Positions 27,468 through 35,828 of a DNA stretch of 64,000 nucleotides are shown piece by piece (the stretch's first letter is position 1; every line of letters starts with the position of its first letter). The notes beneath the pieces are model-generated. The model searched no databases, was not told where the DNA came from, and worked only from the letters and a program-made list of their open reading frames with translations. A program made the position numbers and the translations under genes. The stretch comes from Polluticaenibacter yanchengensis (GTDB lineage Bacteria; Bacteroidota; Bacteroidia; Chitinophagales; Chitinophagaceae): positions 248,001-312,000 of the forward strand of contig JAQGEF010000002.1 of NCBI GenBank assembly GCA_027854065.1, in the 5' to 3' direction.

Positions 27468-28610
27468 TTACACAGGTTTTATTACTTTGTAAAAAGTCTT
27501 GATTGCCTTATCAATATCCTCATCCGTAGTTTGCCTGCCAATACTGATGCGGATGCTCTTGAGCGCATTTTCTTTAGAAATACCCATTGCCAGCAATACA
27601 TGGCTCGGATCGGTTTTACCCGTAGAACAGGCAGAACCTGTGCTGATAGCGATATCATTACTTAATTGAGAGATAAAGCCACTGTTCACTTCATTAGTAA
27701 AACAAATATTCATCACATTAGGTAAGCGGTCAGCAAGTTCCCCGTTCATAGTCACACAGGTATAAGCTTTCAGGGCATGCCATATTTTATCAATGGAACT
27801 TTTCAGGCGGCTACTTTCCACCTTTAAATCTGTCCTGGCCAGCATAGCCGCATGGCCCATACCAACAATGCCCGGCACATTCAAAGTACCGCTGCGTCGC
27901 CCCGACTCCTGGCCCCCGCCCGTTACCTGCGCCTGTACACTCACCCTTGGCTGCCTGCTTCTCACATACAAAGCGCCCACACCTTTAGGGCCATAAAACT
28001 TATGCGCACTCAAAGCCAGAAAGTCAACTTGCCACGCCTGTACATCCACCGGTATTTTCCCCGCCGCCTGCACTGCATCACACAGGAATAAAACCTTTTT
28101 CTCCTTCGCTATTTTACCAATCCCCTTAATATCATGCAGTACCCCCGTTTCATTATTAGCAGCCATTACAGCTATGAGTATCGTTGAAGGCCCGATAGCC
28201 GCTTCCAGTACCCCCAGGTCTATATTGCCATTTTTGTCCACCGGTAAATAAGTAACATCAGCCCCCTTTTTTTGCAGGTATTTGCAGGTATCCAAAACAG
28301 CGTTATGTTCTGTTGCCACAGTTATAATATGATTCCCCTTAGACCCATAAATGTCATAAGTACTGCGAATAGCCAAATTAATAGACTCAGTAGCACCACT
28401 GGTAAATATTATTTCTTCATCTTTAGCATTAATTAACTGGGCAACCTGTTGACGTGCCAATACCACCGCATCATTAGCCAGCCAGCCATACCCGTGTAAC
28501 TTGCTGGATGCATTGCCGAACTGAACATTAAAGTAAGGCAGCATCGCATTCAGCACCCGTTCATCAACAGGCGTAGTAGCACAATAATCTAAATAAACAG
28601 GCAACGACAT
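27468..28610 (-). CDS. Cysteine desulfurase (NifS/IscS family)
   Basis: This PLP enzyme removes sulfur from cysteine for Fe-S clusters or tRNA thiolation. With the ATG at 28610 (a GTG two codons upstream is possible) it has 380 residues. The PLP Lys is K204 in SAHKFYGPKG, the PLP His is in ATEHNAV, and the persulfide Cys is C328 in STGSACSTG. The sequence is of the group I (NifS/IscS) type. No scaffold gene is adjacent, but two A-type Fe-S carrier genes are elsewhere in the window (30144 and 38366). Confidence 0.93.
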   Translation of the reverse strand: MSLPVYLDYCATTPVDERVLNAMLPYFNVQFGNASSKLHGYGWLANDAVVLARQQVAQLINAKDEEIIFTSGATESINLAIRSTYDIYGSKGNHIITVATEHNAVLDTCKYLQKKGADVTYLPVDKNGNIDLGVLEAAIGPSTILIAVMAANNETGVLHDIKGIGKIAKEKKVLFLCDAVQAAGKIPVDVQAWQVDFLALSAHKFYGPKGVGALYVRSRQPRVSVQAQVTGGGQESGRRSGTLNVPGIVGMGHAAMLARTDLKVESSRLKSSIDKIWHALKAYTCVTMNGELADRLPNVMNICFTNEVNSGFISQLSNDIAISTGSACSTGKTDPSHVLLAMGISKENALKSIRISIGRQTTDEDIDKAIKTFYKVIKPV

Positions 28611-28632
28611 TGGCACAAATTAAGTTCAGGAC

Positions 28633-28640
28633 CAAATATA
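28633..28640 (-). promoter_or_regulatory. -7 box of the cysteine desulfurase gene
   Basis: TATATTTG on the minus strand, 22 bases before the ATG at 28610. It faces away from the epimerase box at 28654. Confidence 0.45.
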
Positions 28641-28653
28641 AATTAAAAGCTAC

Positions 28654-28661
28654 TATTTTTG
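28654..28661 (+). promoter_or_regulatory. -7 box of the methylmalonyl-CoA epimerase gene
   Basis: TATTTTTG ends 23 bases before the ATG at 28685. Its position supports that start over the far upstream TTG at 28610. Confidence 0.45.
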
Positions 28662-28684
28662 ATACTCAACATTGCAAAGAACTT

Positions 28685-29080
28685 ATGAAAACTGAACATA
28701 TCGGCATAGCCGTAAAATCACTGGATATATCAGTGCCATTATTTGAAAAACTATTGAATACCAATTGTTACAAAACAGAAACCGTAGAAAGTGAGCAGGT
28801 AAAGACAGCCTTCTTCCAGGCCGGGGAGTCTAAAATTGAACTCCTGGAAAGCCTGGATGCCAATGGCGTCATCAATAAGTTTATAGAAAAAAAAGGAGAA
28901 GGCATTCACCACATCGCTTTCAATGTAGAGGATATTTATAAGGAAATGGAGCGGCTCAAAAATGAAGGATTTACTTTACTCAGTGAGCAGCCAAAAAAAG
29001 GCGCCGATAATAAACTCGTATGCTTTTTACATCCCAAAGGCACAAACGGAGTCCTATGGGAAATCTGCCAGGATATTTAG
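28685..29080 (+). CDS. mce: Methylmalonyl-CoA epimerase
   Basis: The 131-aa VOC-fold enzyme interconverts (S)- and (R)-methylmalonyl-CoA between propionyl-CoA carboxylase and the B12-dependent mutase. Metal ligands expected in the family are present: H5 (TEHIGIAV), H76 (GIHHIAFNV) and E126 (LWEIC). A SEQVKTAFF segment and HPKGTNGVLWE end are typical. I take the ATG at 28685, which begins with the conserved first strand. It is divergent from the cysteine desulfurase gene. The B12-binding mutase subunit gene in this window is at 6950. Confidence 0.93.
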   Translation: MKTEHIGIAVKSLDISVPLFEKLLNTNCYKTETVESEQVKTAFFQAGESKIELLESLDANGVINKFIEKKGEGIHHIAFNVEDIYKEMERLKNEGFTLLSEQPKKGADNKLVCFLHPKGTNGVLWEICQDI

Positions 29081-29115
29081 ACTTCCTTAACTTAATATTT
29101 TCTTAATTCATTATA

Positions 29116-29123
29116 TAAATTTG
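29116..29123 (+). promoter_or_regulatory. Candidate -7 box of the outer membrane barrel gene
   Basis: TAAATTTG matches TAnnTTTG 50 bases before the ATG at 29174, leaving a 5' leader of about 45 bases. Confidence 0.38.
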
Positions 29124-29173
29124 TTTGGCATTATTTTTTCATGAACATTTGAATATACAAAACTCATGAACAT

Positions 29174-29770
29174 ATGAAAAAAATCAAAATTACATTAGCT
29201 GCTTTAGTTGCAATGGTTACAATGGGTACAGCCGTAAATGCGCAGACCACATTCGGTATAAGAGCCGGTGTTGGCATGACAGGTATATATGGAAAAAATA
29301 CCGATGCTGCTGAAAACCGTTTTGGTTATCATTTTGGTGTAAATGCCGAAATGCCCATTGGTAACGATTTGTATTTTCAACCCAATTTATTATTTGCTAA
29401 TAAAGGATTAAAAGGGACAAACGAAGGTGTTAAAGTTCAACAAATGTACAATTACATAGAAGTACCTTTAAATCTTTTGTATAAAGGAGAAGTAGGTGCC
29501 GGTAAAGTATTGGTAGGAGTAGGCCCGTATATCGGGTACGGAATTCGGGCTAAAACCAAAGTAGGTAGTGAAAGTGAGAGCAGTAGCTTTAAAGACGCCA
29601 ATCTCAAAAACCTCGACTATGGTGCCAACCTTTTATTAGGCTGGGAGTTCTCTAATAAGTTTTCAGCGCAATTGAATACAGGTTTAGGATTAGCTAATAT
29701 AGCTAAAGATGGAGGAGAGTTCAAACCTAAAAATATTGGATTTGGTATTTCATTAGGTTACAGGTTTTAA
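29174..29770 (+). CDS. Outer membrane beta-barrel protein (PorT/OMP_b-brl_2-like)
   Basis: A signal peptide is clear (residues 1-24, ending VNAQ). The mature 174 residues show the alternating pattern of an eight-strand barrel (FGIRAGVGMTGIYG, YFQPNLLFANKGLKG, YIEVPLNLLYKG, VGVGPYIGYGI) and end GFGISLGYRF, with the C-terminal Phe recognised by the BAM machinery. This type is very common in Bacteroidota and its members rarely have known functions. It is a single-gene unit with its own terminator. Confidence 0.88.
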   Translation: MKKIKITLAALVAMVTMGTAVNAQTTFGIRAGVGMTGIYGKNTDAAENRFGYHFGVNAEMPIGNDLYFQPNLLFANKGLKGTNEGVKVQQMYNYIEVPLNLLYKGEVGAGKVLVGVGPYIGYGIRAKTKVGSESESSSFKDANLKNLDYGANLLLGWEFSNKFSAQLNTGLGLANIAKDGGEFKPKNIGFGISLGYRF

Positions 29771-29790
29771 TTTTCAAACACTGAATAGAA

Positions 29791-29824
29791 AAATCCCATG
29801 ATACAATGATCATGGGATTTTTTT
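29791..29824 (+). terminator. Terminator of the outer membrane barrel gene
   Basis: AAATCCCATGAT (29791-29802) pairs perfectly with ATCATGGGATTT (29809-29820), followed by a T run. Confidence 0.9.
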
Positions 29825-30086
29825 GTGCGGGTATTATAAATCAAGTGCTGTATGGATGATCTTGTAGGAGACGAAATTAATCCTGACCCTTGATGGAATA
29901 ATTGATAGTAGATCAATAAATCCCGATGCTTGCCACCACTGCAACAACCACGTTAATCGTGCTTCTGCCCCCTTTTCCTGGTAAGGGGTGAGTTAAAAGC
30001 CCCGGAAGCCTTCAACAACGCTGTTAGGACTAAAACTGAACCCCAACGCACACAGGACTGAAATATAATAGCCATAACTCCCAAAA
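29825..30086 (+). other. Gene-free stretch, unassigned
   Basis: No gene is supported. The segment from about 29930 to 30060 is GC-richer than its surroundings (CCCCTTTTCCTGGTAAGGGG is a small palindrome near 29969), which suggests another dispersed intergenic element with only one copy in this window. Confidence 0.4.
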
Positions 30087-30121
30087 GAAAAACGCCATCA
30101 TACAAATGTAAAATGGCGTTT
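30087..30121 (-). terminator. Terminator of the A-type carrier gene
   Basis: AAACGCCAT (30090-30098) pairs with ATGGCGTTT (30113-30121). The A-rich run before it gives the U tract on the minus strand. Confidence 0.75.
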
Positions 30122-30143
30122 GGAAATTTATAATCAATGTAAA

Positions 30144-30488
30144 CTAAACCGCAAAACTCGTACCACATCCACAGGTTTTACTCGCATTTGGATTATTAAA
30201 AGTAAAACCCCGGCTGTTTAAGCCACCTTCAAATTCAACCTGCATACCATGTAAATACATTTCATGCGAAGGATTAATAATGCATGTTACACCATCCACT
30301 TCAAAAAATTTGTCCTTTTCCTGTGCCGTATCAAACTCCAATACATAGCTCAATCCGCTGCAACCACCACCTTTCACACCAATTCTTAAATATTTATCTG
30401 CATTTTCCGGGCGTGCCAAAAGTTTTTTCACCTCCGCAATCGCGCCCGATGTCAGTTCTACCGGTATATTTAAAGTATCTGTACCCAT
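30144..30488 (-). CDS. Iron-sulfur cluster assembly A-type carrier (HesB/IscA family), first paralogue
   Basis: The 114-aa protein has the three invariant cysteines of A-type carriers: C43 in GGCSGLSY, and C106 and C108 in the C-terminal TCGCGTSF. It should accept Fe-S clusters or iron and deliver them to apo-proteins in the cytoplasm. The N-terminal part (LTSGAIAEVKKLL, YLRIGVKGGG) is typical. A second paralogue lies at 38366. It has its own promoter box and terminator. Confidence 0.93.
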   Translation of the reverse strand: MGTDTLNIPVELTSGAIAEVKKLLARPENADKYLRIGVKGGGCSGLSYVLEFDTAQEKDKFFEVDGVTCIINPSHEMYLHGMQVEFEGGLNSRGFTFNNPNASKTCGCGTSFAV

Positions 30489-30507
30489 TTATTCAATAAT
30501 TTATAGA

Positions 30508-30515
30508 CAAATTTA
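30508..30515 (-). promoter_or_regulatory. -7 box of the first A-type carrier gene
   Basis: TAAATTTG on the minus strand, 19 bases before the ATG at 30488. Confidence 0.45.
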
Positions 30516-30546
30516 CACCTTAATTATCTTAATAAACTCATAAGGA

Positions 30547-31986
30547 TTATTGGAAAATAATAATTTCTGCACGGCGGTTACCCGCATAATCATCACCCAG
30601 GAACTTATTGGTCGTATCTATTTTACCATCAATAACCTTAATCCTGCTTTCAGCAATCCCATTATCTGTGTAATATTTCTTAATAGCCAATGCCCTGTTA
30701 ATGCTCAGGTCCTTATTAGCAGTTACAGTCGCTTCATTCTTATCCAGGTAGCCCGTAATCTGGATAGTCCAGTTCGTATTAGATTTAAAATTAGCCAGCG
30801 AAAACTCTAAAATATTGAAATTAGCCGTAGACAACTGCGCACTGTTCACCATAAAAAACAGGTTTCTTTCCGCCTGCGATTCAACACGCTTCAAACCCGA
30901 AGGGTCCTTTTCGGTTACAGGAGGTTTGGTTACAGGAGTCTCAGGCTGCTGTACAAACTCAACGACCGGTTTGTTTATTTCAACCAATGCTTTCAGGTAA
31001 GCATTATAGTTCGGCAACTCAGGAACCGATTCCGGTGCCTGGATATTGGCAGGGCAACCAAAGTTAGACGAAATACCAGCCTGGATCGGGCAGCGGTCCA
31101 CTTTATTAAGAATACCGTCACCATCCAGGTCGTTCGCCGTACCCGGGCAGCCATAAGATTCTTTTTTACCCTTTACAGCCGGGCAAAGGTCCAGTTCATC
31201 AGGAATACCATCACCATCAGCATCCGGGCTTAAGCATCCGCTGTATTTTACCAGGCCGGGAATAGTAGGACATTTATCCAAAGAATCCACAATACCATCA
31301 CCATCCGTATCAGATAACGGGCAACCCTTATTAAAAGCAGGACCAGCCAGTTCCGGGCAATCATCATAAGCATCAGGAGTGCCATCACCATCTTTGTCAG
31401 GACCAAGGTCCAGCGGACGGTACACGTTAGATGGCTGCTGAACTTTATTGCCGGTCCTAAACAGGCCCGGGGTAAAGCCCACGCCAATATTAAAATTATA
31501 ATGGTTCACAGCCTCTTTATTCAAGCCAACCCTGTATTGCGCGTTCGCAATCATACTAATCCCATTGTAAATAGGCGCATCAAAGCCAACGCCTAACGGC
31601 GCGTAGCCACCCGTAATACCATCCACATTAAATACGCCCGCACCAATATTTATAAAAGGGTTTATTTTCTTCTGGCCATACTTAAACAGGTGGAAACTCG
31701 CATTCAGATCACCTTCCAGCAATTGCTTTTTAGCAGATTCATGCATACCCGATTTGTGCGGATAATAGACCTTATAACCCTGAACAGAAATATTAAAATC
31801 TATTTTAGGCGTCAATCCCAGGCCGTATCCCCCACCAAAACCCAAATAACTTTTTAGAATAGATTTATATTCAAGCGCACCCGAAGTTAAGTAGTAAGTA
31901 GACGGTCTTATCTCAGGTTGTGCCTTTAAACTATAGCCCAATAGAATTAAAACAGAACTTAAAAATACCTTTGTAAGTCTCAACAT
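30547..31986 (-). CDS. OmpA-family protein with thrombospondin type 3 repeats
   Basis: The 479-aa protein has a signal peptide (1-22, ending LKAQ), an N-terminal barrel-like region (about 25-185), four calcium-binding thrombospondin type 3 repeats (DxDxDGxxDxxDxCP, about 195-315), a linker with PVTKPPVTEK, and a C-terminal OmpA domain (about 365-479) ending GNRRAEIIIF, the peptidoglycan-binding signature. It should link the outer membrane to the cell wall. It starts 15 bases after the fmt stop and is therefore likely co-transcribed with fmt. Confidence 0.92.
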   Translation of the reverse strand: MLRLTKVFLSSVLILLGYSLKAQPEIRPSTYYLTSGALEYKSILKSYLGFGGGYGLGLTPKIDFNISVQGYKVYYPHKSGMHESAKKQLLEGDLNASFHLFKYGQKKINPFINIGAGVFNVDGITGGYAPLGVGFDAPIYNGISMIANAQYRVGLNKEAVNHYNFNIGVGFTPGLFRTGNKVQQPSNVYRPLDLGPDKDGDGTPDAYDDCPELAGPAFNKGCPLSDTDGDGIVDSLDKCPTIPGLVKYSGCLSPDADGDGIPDELDLCPAVKGKKESYGCPGTANDLDGDGILNKVDRCPIQAGISSNFGCPANIQAPESVPELPNYNAYLKALVEINKPVVEFVQQPETPVTKPPVTEKDPSGLKRVESQAERNLFFMVNSAQLSTANFNILEFSLANFKSNTNWTIQITGYLDKNEATVTANKDLSINRALAIKKYYTDNGIAESRIKVIDGKIDTTNKFLGDDYAGNRRAEIIIFQ

Positions 31987-32001
31987 AAATTCAAACAGTT
32001 T

Positions 32002-32952
32002 TTAAAACCTGAATCCTCTTAAGAAATCCAGTATAGCTAAACGCTTTTTCCCTTGCAATTGCAGTTCTAAAATATGAATAAATCCATCAATACAAGCAAA
32101 CTTCAGATAATTCTTTCCGTCTGTATGGAAAGAACCGATCGCTTCCTCATGATGCACCAGCTCCTTAGAAGCTTTAAAAACCTTAAAAGTTTTATCCTGC
32201 AATTCACCATAAGCAGCCGGGTAAGGAGATAAGCCCCTTATAAAGTTATAAACCGTTTCAACAGGATTGTTCCAGTTGATCCGGCATGTTTCGGTAAAAA
32301 TTTTAGGTGCGTGGCGCAAAGTGGCTTCATTAATAAATGCTTCCTGCGGTTTAGCCGTAATGGTGCCACCGGCCAGGCCATCCACTGTTTTCAGCAGTGT
32401 TTCAGCACCAAGAACCATCATTTTATCATGAACCGTACCCGCAGTATCCTCATCTGTAATCGGCATTTTTTCCTGCAGTAAAATATTGCCCGTATCTATT
32501 TCGTGCTGTAACAGGAATGTCGTAACACCGGTGTATTTATCGCCATTAATTACCGCCCAGTTAATAGGAGCAGCACCACGGTATTGAGGTAGTAAAGAAC
32601 CATGTACATTTAAAGTGCCCATTGGTGGCATGTTCCATACTATTTCCGGCAACATTCTAAAAGCCACAACCACCTGCAGGTCAGCCTGGTAACTTTTAAG
32701 TTGTTCCGTAAATTCAGGGTTTCTTAATTTTTCAGGTTGCAATACCGGCAGGTCATTCGCTACAGCAAACTGTTTTACCGCACTTTCCTGCAACTGCATG
32801 CCCCTTCCCGCAGGTTTGTCCGGCGCTGTTACCACTGCCACCACGTTATAGCCATTATCGACCAGTGCTTTCAGGCTGGCAACCGCAAAATCCGGCGTAC
32901 CCATAAAAATGATTCTGAGATCTTTACCACTCTTAGTAATATTACTATTCAT
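32002..32952 (-). CDS. fmt: Methionyl-tRNA formyltransferase
   Basis: Fmt formylates the initiator Met-tRNA with 10-formyl-tetrahydrofolate. The 316-aa protein has the N-terminal MGTPDFAV (17-24), the KPAGRGM block and the folate-site motif with N115, H117 and SLLPQYRGAAPINWAV (119-134), with catalytic D153 in HEIDTGNIL. The C-terminal domain contains YNFIRGLSPYPAA. OmpA follows 15 bases downstream. Confidence 0.96.
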   Translation of the reverse strand: MNSNITKSGKDLRIIFMGTPDFAVASLKALVDNGYNVVAVVTAPDKPAGRGMQLQESAVKQFAVANDLPVLQPEKLRNPEFTEQLKSYQADLQVVVAFRMLPEIVWNMPPMGTLNVHGSLLPQYRGAAPINWAVINGDKYTGVTTFLLQHEIDTGNILLQEKMPITDEDTAGTVHDKMMVLGAETLLKTVDGLAGGTITAKPQEAFINEATLRHAPKIFTETCRINWNNPVETVYNFIRGLSPYPAAYGELQDKTFKVFKASKELVHHEEAIGSFHTDGKNYLKFACIDGFIHILELQLQGKKRLAILDFLRGFRF

Positions 32953-32969
32953 ATTTGGTGTAATGTTTG

Positions 32970-32977
32970 CAAACTTA
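32970..32977 (-). promoter_or_regulatory. -7 box of the fmt-ompA unit
   Basis: TAAGTTTG on the minus strand, 17 bases before the fmt ATG. Confidence 0.45.
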
Positions 32978-33057
32978 CTTTATAAATTGCATCTGGTTAA
33001 ATGATATTTATATACACGCATTGTTTAAATTCGTTTCAATAGCACAAATAATCAAAA

Positions 33058-34212
33058 ATGAAAATGCCAGCATACTATAAAAGATTAATTTCAATATTTA
33101 TTCTACTGCAATTCAGTTTTGTTAGCAGAATGCAGGCACAATCCGGCACATGGCTCATTACAGGCTCATATACCGATAGTACACATCCGGCAGGGTTAAA
33201 AGCATTTAAGTACTCCTTTGATAACAAATCACCCGTACAGTCCGATAGTCTGGATATTCCAAACCTCGGTTATTTTACCATTTCCAGAAACGGGGAAAAA
33301 ATATATGCCGTAAGTGAAGATCATATAAACGGGCAGGCAAGCATAAAACTCATCCTGTTTAACAAGAAAACAGGCAAGTTCCTGCTCAAAGATGAAATAG
33401 AAACTTTAGGCAAACACCCCGTGTACATCGACCTCGATTCTACCGGTAAATGGCTGGCTGTAGGGTATTACAGCTCAGCGGAAATTGATATTATTAAAAT
33501 CACTAACCATGAAATGCTCAGCACTCCCTGGAAAACCTTCCAGGTTTATGGTAAAGGCATCGTAGAAAACAGGCAGTCATCATCCCACGTACATTCAGTA
33601 AGATTTTCTCCAGGGAACAATTACCTCTATGCGTCAGATTTAGGAGGCGACCAGTTATTACGTTATACTTTCCAGGCTAAAACCTTATACGATCAGCCAA
33701 TACCAATAAAAGCCCCCGATCAGATAAAATTATCTCCCGGCGACGGGCCCCGGCACTTCGAGTTCCACCCAAAAAAAGCGAATATTTTATATGTCCTCAA
33801 TGAACTTTCCGGCACTGTTTCCATGTTCAACCTCGACAGCAGCCTTACCCGAAGCAAACAAAAAGTAGATAGCGATACCATCAGCCCGCTGCCGGACAAA
33901 GGATCATCACAGGTGTTAGCATCACCCGATGGTAAATTTCTTTACACAGCCAACAGAGGCAATTCAAACAATATAACCATTTATAAAATTGATGCGAAAA
34001 CAGATACACTGACCTTCATGGCCACCGAACCCACATTCGGACTCCATCCCCGTCATTTCTCCATCAGCAAAAACGGTAAATACCTCGCTGTAGCAAATTC
34101 AAAAAACAACCAGGTCGTTTTGTTCAGCAGGAATAATCTCACCGGTTTACTAACCAAACTCCCCAACAAAATAGTTGCCTGGAAAGTCGCCTGCGTACAA
34201 TTTGTAAATTAA
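33058..34212 (+). CDS. Exported lactonase-family beta-propeller protein (6-phosphogluconolactonase-like)
   Basis: The 384-aa protein has a signal peptide (1-27, ending MQAQ), so it acts outside the cytoplasm. The mature part is a seven-bladed propeller of the lactonase/YbhE type: WLITGSYT, FTISRNGEKIYAVSE, SSHVHSVRFSPGNNYLYASDLGGDQ, GDGPRHFEFHPK, LHPRHFSISKNGKYLAVAN and the C-terminal KIVAWKVACVQF are all characteristic. Cytoplasmic homologues hydrolyse 6-phosphogluconolactone. With a signal peptide the substrate may be another lactone; that is inference. Confidence 0.88.
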   Translation: MKMPAYYKRLISIFILLQFSFVSRMQAQSGTWLITGSYTDSTHPAGLKAFKYSFDNKSPVQSDSLDIPNLGYFTISRNGEKIYAVSEDHINGQASIKLILFNKKTGKFLLKDEIETLGKHPVYIDLDSTGKWLAVGYYSSAEIDIIKITNHEMLSTPWKTFQVYGKGIVENRQSSSHVHSVRFSPGNNYLYASDLGGDQLLRYTFQAKTLYDQPIPIKAPDQIKLSPGDGPRHFEFHPKKANILYVLNELSGTVSMFNLDSSLTRSKQKVDSDTISPLPDKGSSQVLASPDGKFLYTANRGNSNNITIYKIDAKTDTLTFMATEPTFGLHPRHFSISKNGKYLAVANSKNNQVVLFSRNNLTGLLTKLPNKIVAWKVACVQFVN

Positions 34213-34234
34213 GTTTTAAAATCTTAAAAAGTTG

Positions 34235-34355
34235 TATATTTGATTCAGGCACTTATGAATTTAAAATACAAAATATACCAGTCGTACATGTCGTTTCTAA
34301 GAAGCGCCTGTGCCAATGTGCCTTGATCTTTCCCCCCTCTCATTTTTTATTGTAA
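34235..34355 (+). ncRNA. Possible small RNA or leader upstream of the saccharopine dehydrogenase gene
   Basis: A -7 box TATATTTG (34235-34242) is not followed by a convincing gene for 200 bases. A transcript from about 34247 would begin AGGCAC, which can pair with GTGCCT at 34318-34323, and a pyrimidine-rich run with six Ts follows at about 34328-34348. A 23-codon frame starts at 34255. The structure matches no RNA family I know. Confidence 0.25.
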
Positions 34356-34487
34356 CATTTTCAGAAGTGGGCATATGCTTACTTCAGTGTATTTATATCT
34401 GTCAATCATTATAATATCACTTATTATTTAACTAAGTAAGTTATAAGTATGGTTATACCCGTAACTTACAACAAAGCTTGTATCATT

Positions 34488-35546
34488 ATGAAAAAAATTG
34501 CCGTAGTAGGCTTAGGTAAAGTAGGCACATTAGTAGCTACTTTATTAAATGACTTATTTGAAGTAACCGGAATAGACTTAAACGAACCAAAAGAAGATTA
34601 TGGGTTTAAAGTAGAAAAAGGCGCTGTGTCCGACAGTAACTTCTTAAAAAATGCCTTAAGTGGCAAGGACGGTGTTGTCAGCTGCCTGCCTTACAACCTG
34701 AATTTAGATGTAGCAAAAGCCGCTTACGAATTAGGCATTCACTATTTCGATTTAACAGAAGATGTACCTACTACCACCGCCATCCGTGAAATGGCAGAAA
34801 CATCCAAAGGCGTCATGGCACCACAGTGCGGCCTGGCACCCGGCTTTATTGGTATAGTAGGTGCGGACCTCTACAAACGCTTTACCAGATTACGCGATGT
34901 AGAGTTACGTGTCGGTGCATTGCCACGTTATCCCAATGGCCTCCTCGGCTATTCATTTACATGGAGCCCCGCCGGCGTTATCAATGAATACATCAATGAT
35001 GCAGAAGTAATACATAATGGCCAACGCAAAATGGTACCAAGCCTCGACGGTATAGAAATGATCAATATCGAAGGACAGGAATTTGAAGCATTCAGCACCA
35101 GTGGCGGCTTAGGCACCATGTGCGAAACATTGGCAGGTAAAGTAGATACACTCAACTACAAAACAATGCGTTATCCCGGACATTGCCAGCTGATGCGCTT
35201 CTTTTTATACGAACTCGTAATGAAAGAACAGAGAGAACTGAGCGAAAAAATATTAACAGAAGCCAAACCGCCCGTTCGGGAAGACGTCGTATACGTATAC
35301 GCCGTAGTAGAAGGGTGGAAAGGCACAGAAATTGCAAGAGAAGAATTTTATAACGCCTACCATCCAAAAGTAATTAACGGCAAAGAATGGCGGGCCATTT
35401 CATGGACCACTGCTGCCAGCGTGGCCGCCGTAGTAGAAATGGTTGCTAACGGCACCCTGCCTCAAAAAGGATTCATCAAGCAGGAAGAAATCAGTTTTGA
35501 CGCATTTTGCAAAACCAAAAACGGCAGCCTTTACATAAAGAAGTAA
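34488..35546 (+). CDS. Saccharopine dehydrogenase family protein
   Basis: The 352-aa protein has an N-terminal NAD(P)-binding Rossmann domain (KKIAVVGLGKVGTLVATLL; ends of strands at DL and SCLPYNLN) and the C-terminal saccharopine-dehydrogenase domain (CGLAPGFIGIVGADL, ELRVGALPRYPNG, SGGLGTMCETLAGK, YPGHCQLMRFFLYE). Family members cleave saccharopine to glutamate and aminoadipate semialdehyde, or act on related compounds. I use the ATG at 34488; another ATG at 34449 would add 13 residues before the Rossmann strand. The downstream gene encodes an HglS-like enzyme, so a role in lysine breakdown is likely. Confidence 0.86.
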   Translation: MKKIAVVGLGKVGTLVATLLNDLFEVTGIDLNEPKEDYGFKVEKGAVSDSNFLKNALSGKDGVVSCLPYNLNLDVAKAAYELGIHYFDLTEDVPTTTAIREMAETSKGVMAPQCGLAPGFIGIVGADLYKRFTRLRDVELRVGALPRYPNGLLGYSFTWSPAGVINEYINDAEVIHNGQRKMVPSLDGIEMINIEGQEFEAFSTSGGLGTMCETLAGKVDTLNYKTMRYPGHCQLMRFFLYELVMKEQRELSEKILTEAKPPVREDVVYVYAVVEGWKGTEIAREEFYNAYHPKVINGKEWRAISWTTAASVAAVVEMVANGTLPQKGFIKQEEISFDAFCKTKNGSLYIKK

Positions 35547-35597
35547 CAGGCAGTAGCTGGTGAACAATAAAGTAAACACAACTCAGGCATCAATAAA

Positions 35598-35629
35598 ACG
35601 CTTATCCTTCCGCAAAGAATGATAAGCGT
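35598..35629 (+). terminator. Hairpin 3' of the saccharopine dehydrogenase gene
   Basis: ACGCTTATC (35598-35606) pairs with GATAAGCGT (35621-35629). The T tract is weak (TATTC), so termination here is uncertain. Confidence 0.5.
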
Positions 35630-35651
35630 ATATTCAAAAATTACTTTTATT

Positions 35652-35770
35652 GGGGGCTGTCAGCTTCATTGTCACTACTAAGCCATTGTCCGGCGTGCTT
35701 TTGGCTCCGCTACGCTCGGTGCTCCTGCGTCGCACTGGCGCTAAGGCGCCACCAACGCATGCCGCAGCCG
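35652..35770 (+). repeat. Dispersed repeat family A, copy 6 (3' of the saccharopine dehydrogenase gene)
   Basis: It starts GGGGGCTGTCAGC and ends GCATGCCGCAGCC. It shares a 51-base identical block with copy 5. It lies about 105 bases after the stop, beyond the hairpin at 35598, in gene orientation. Confidence 0.8.
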
Positions 35771-35828
35771 CTCAGCAGTATAAATACTATTAAACCATAG
35801 TTCTTCATTATTCTAAAAACAATATATT

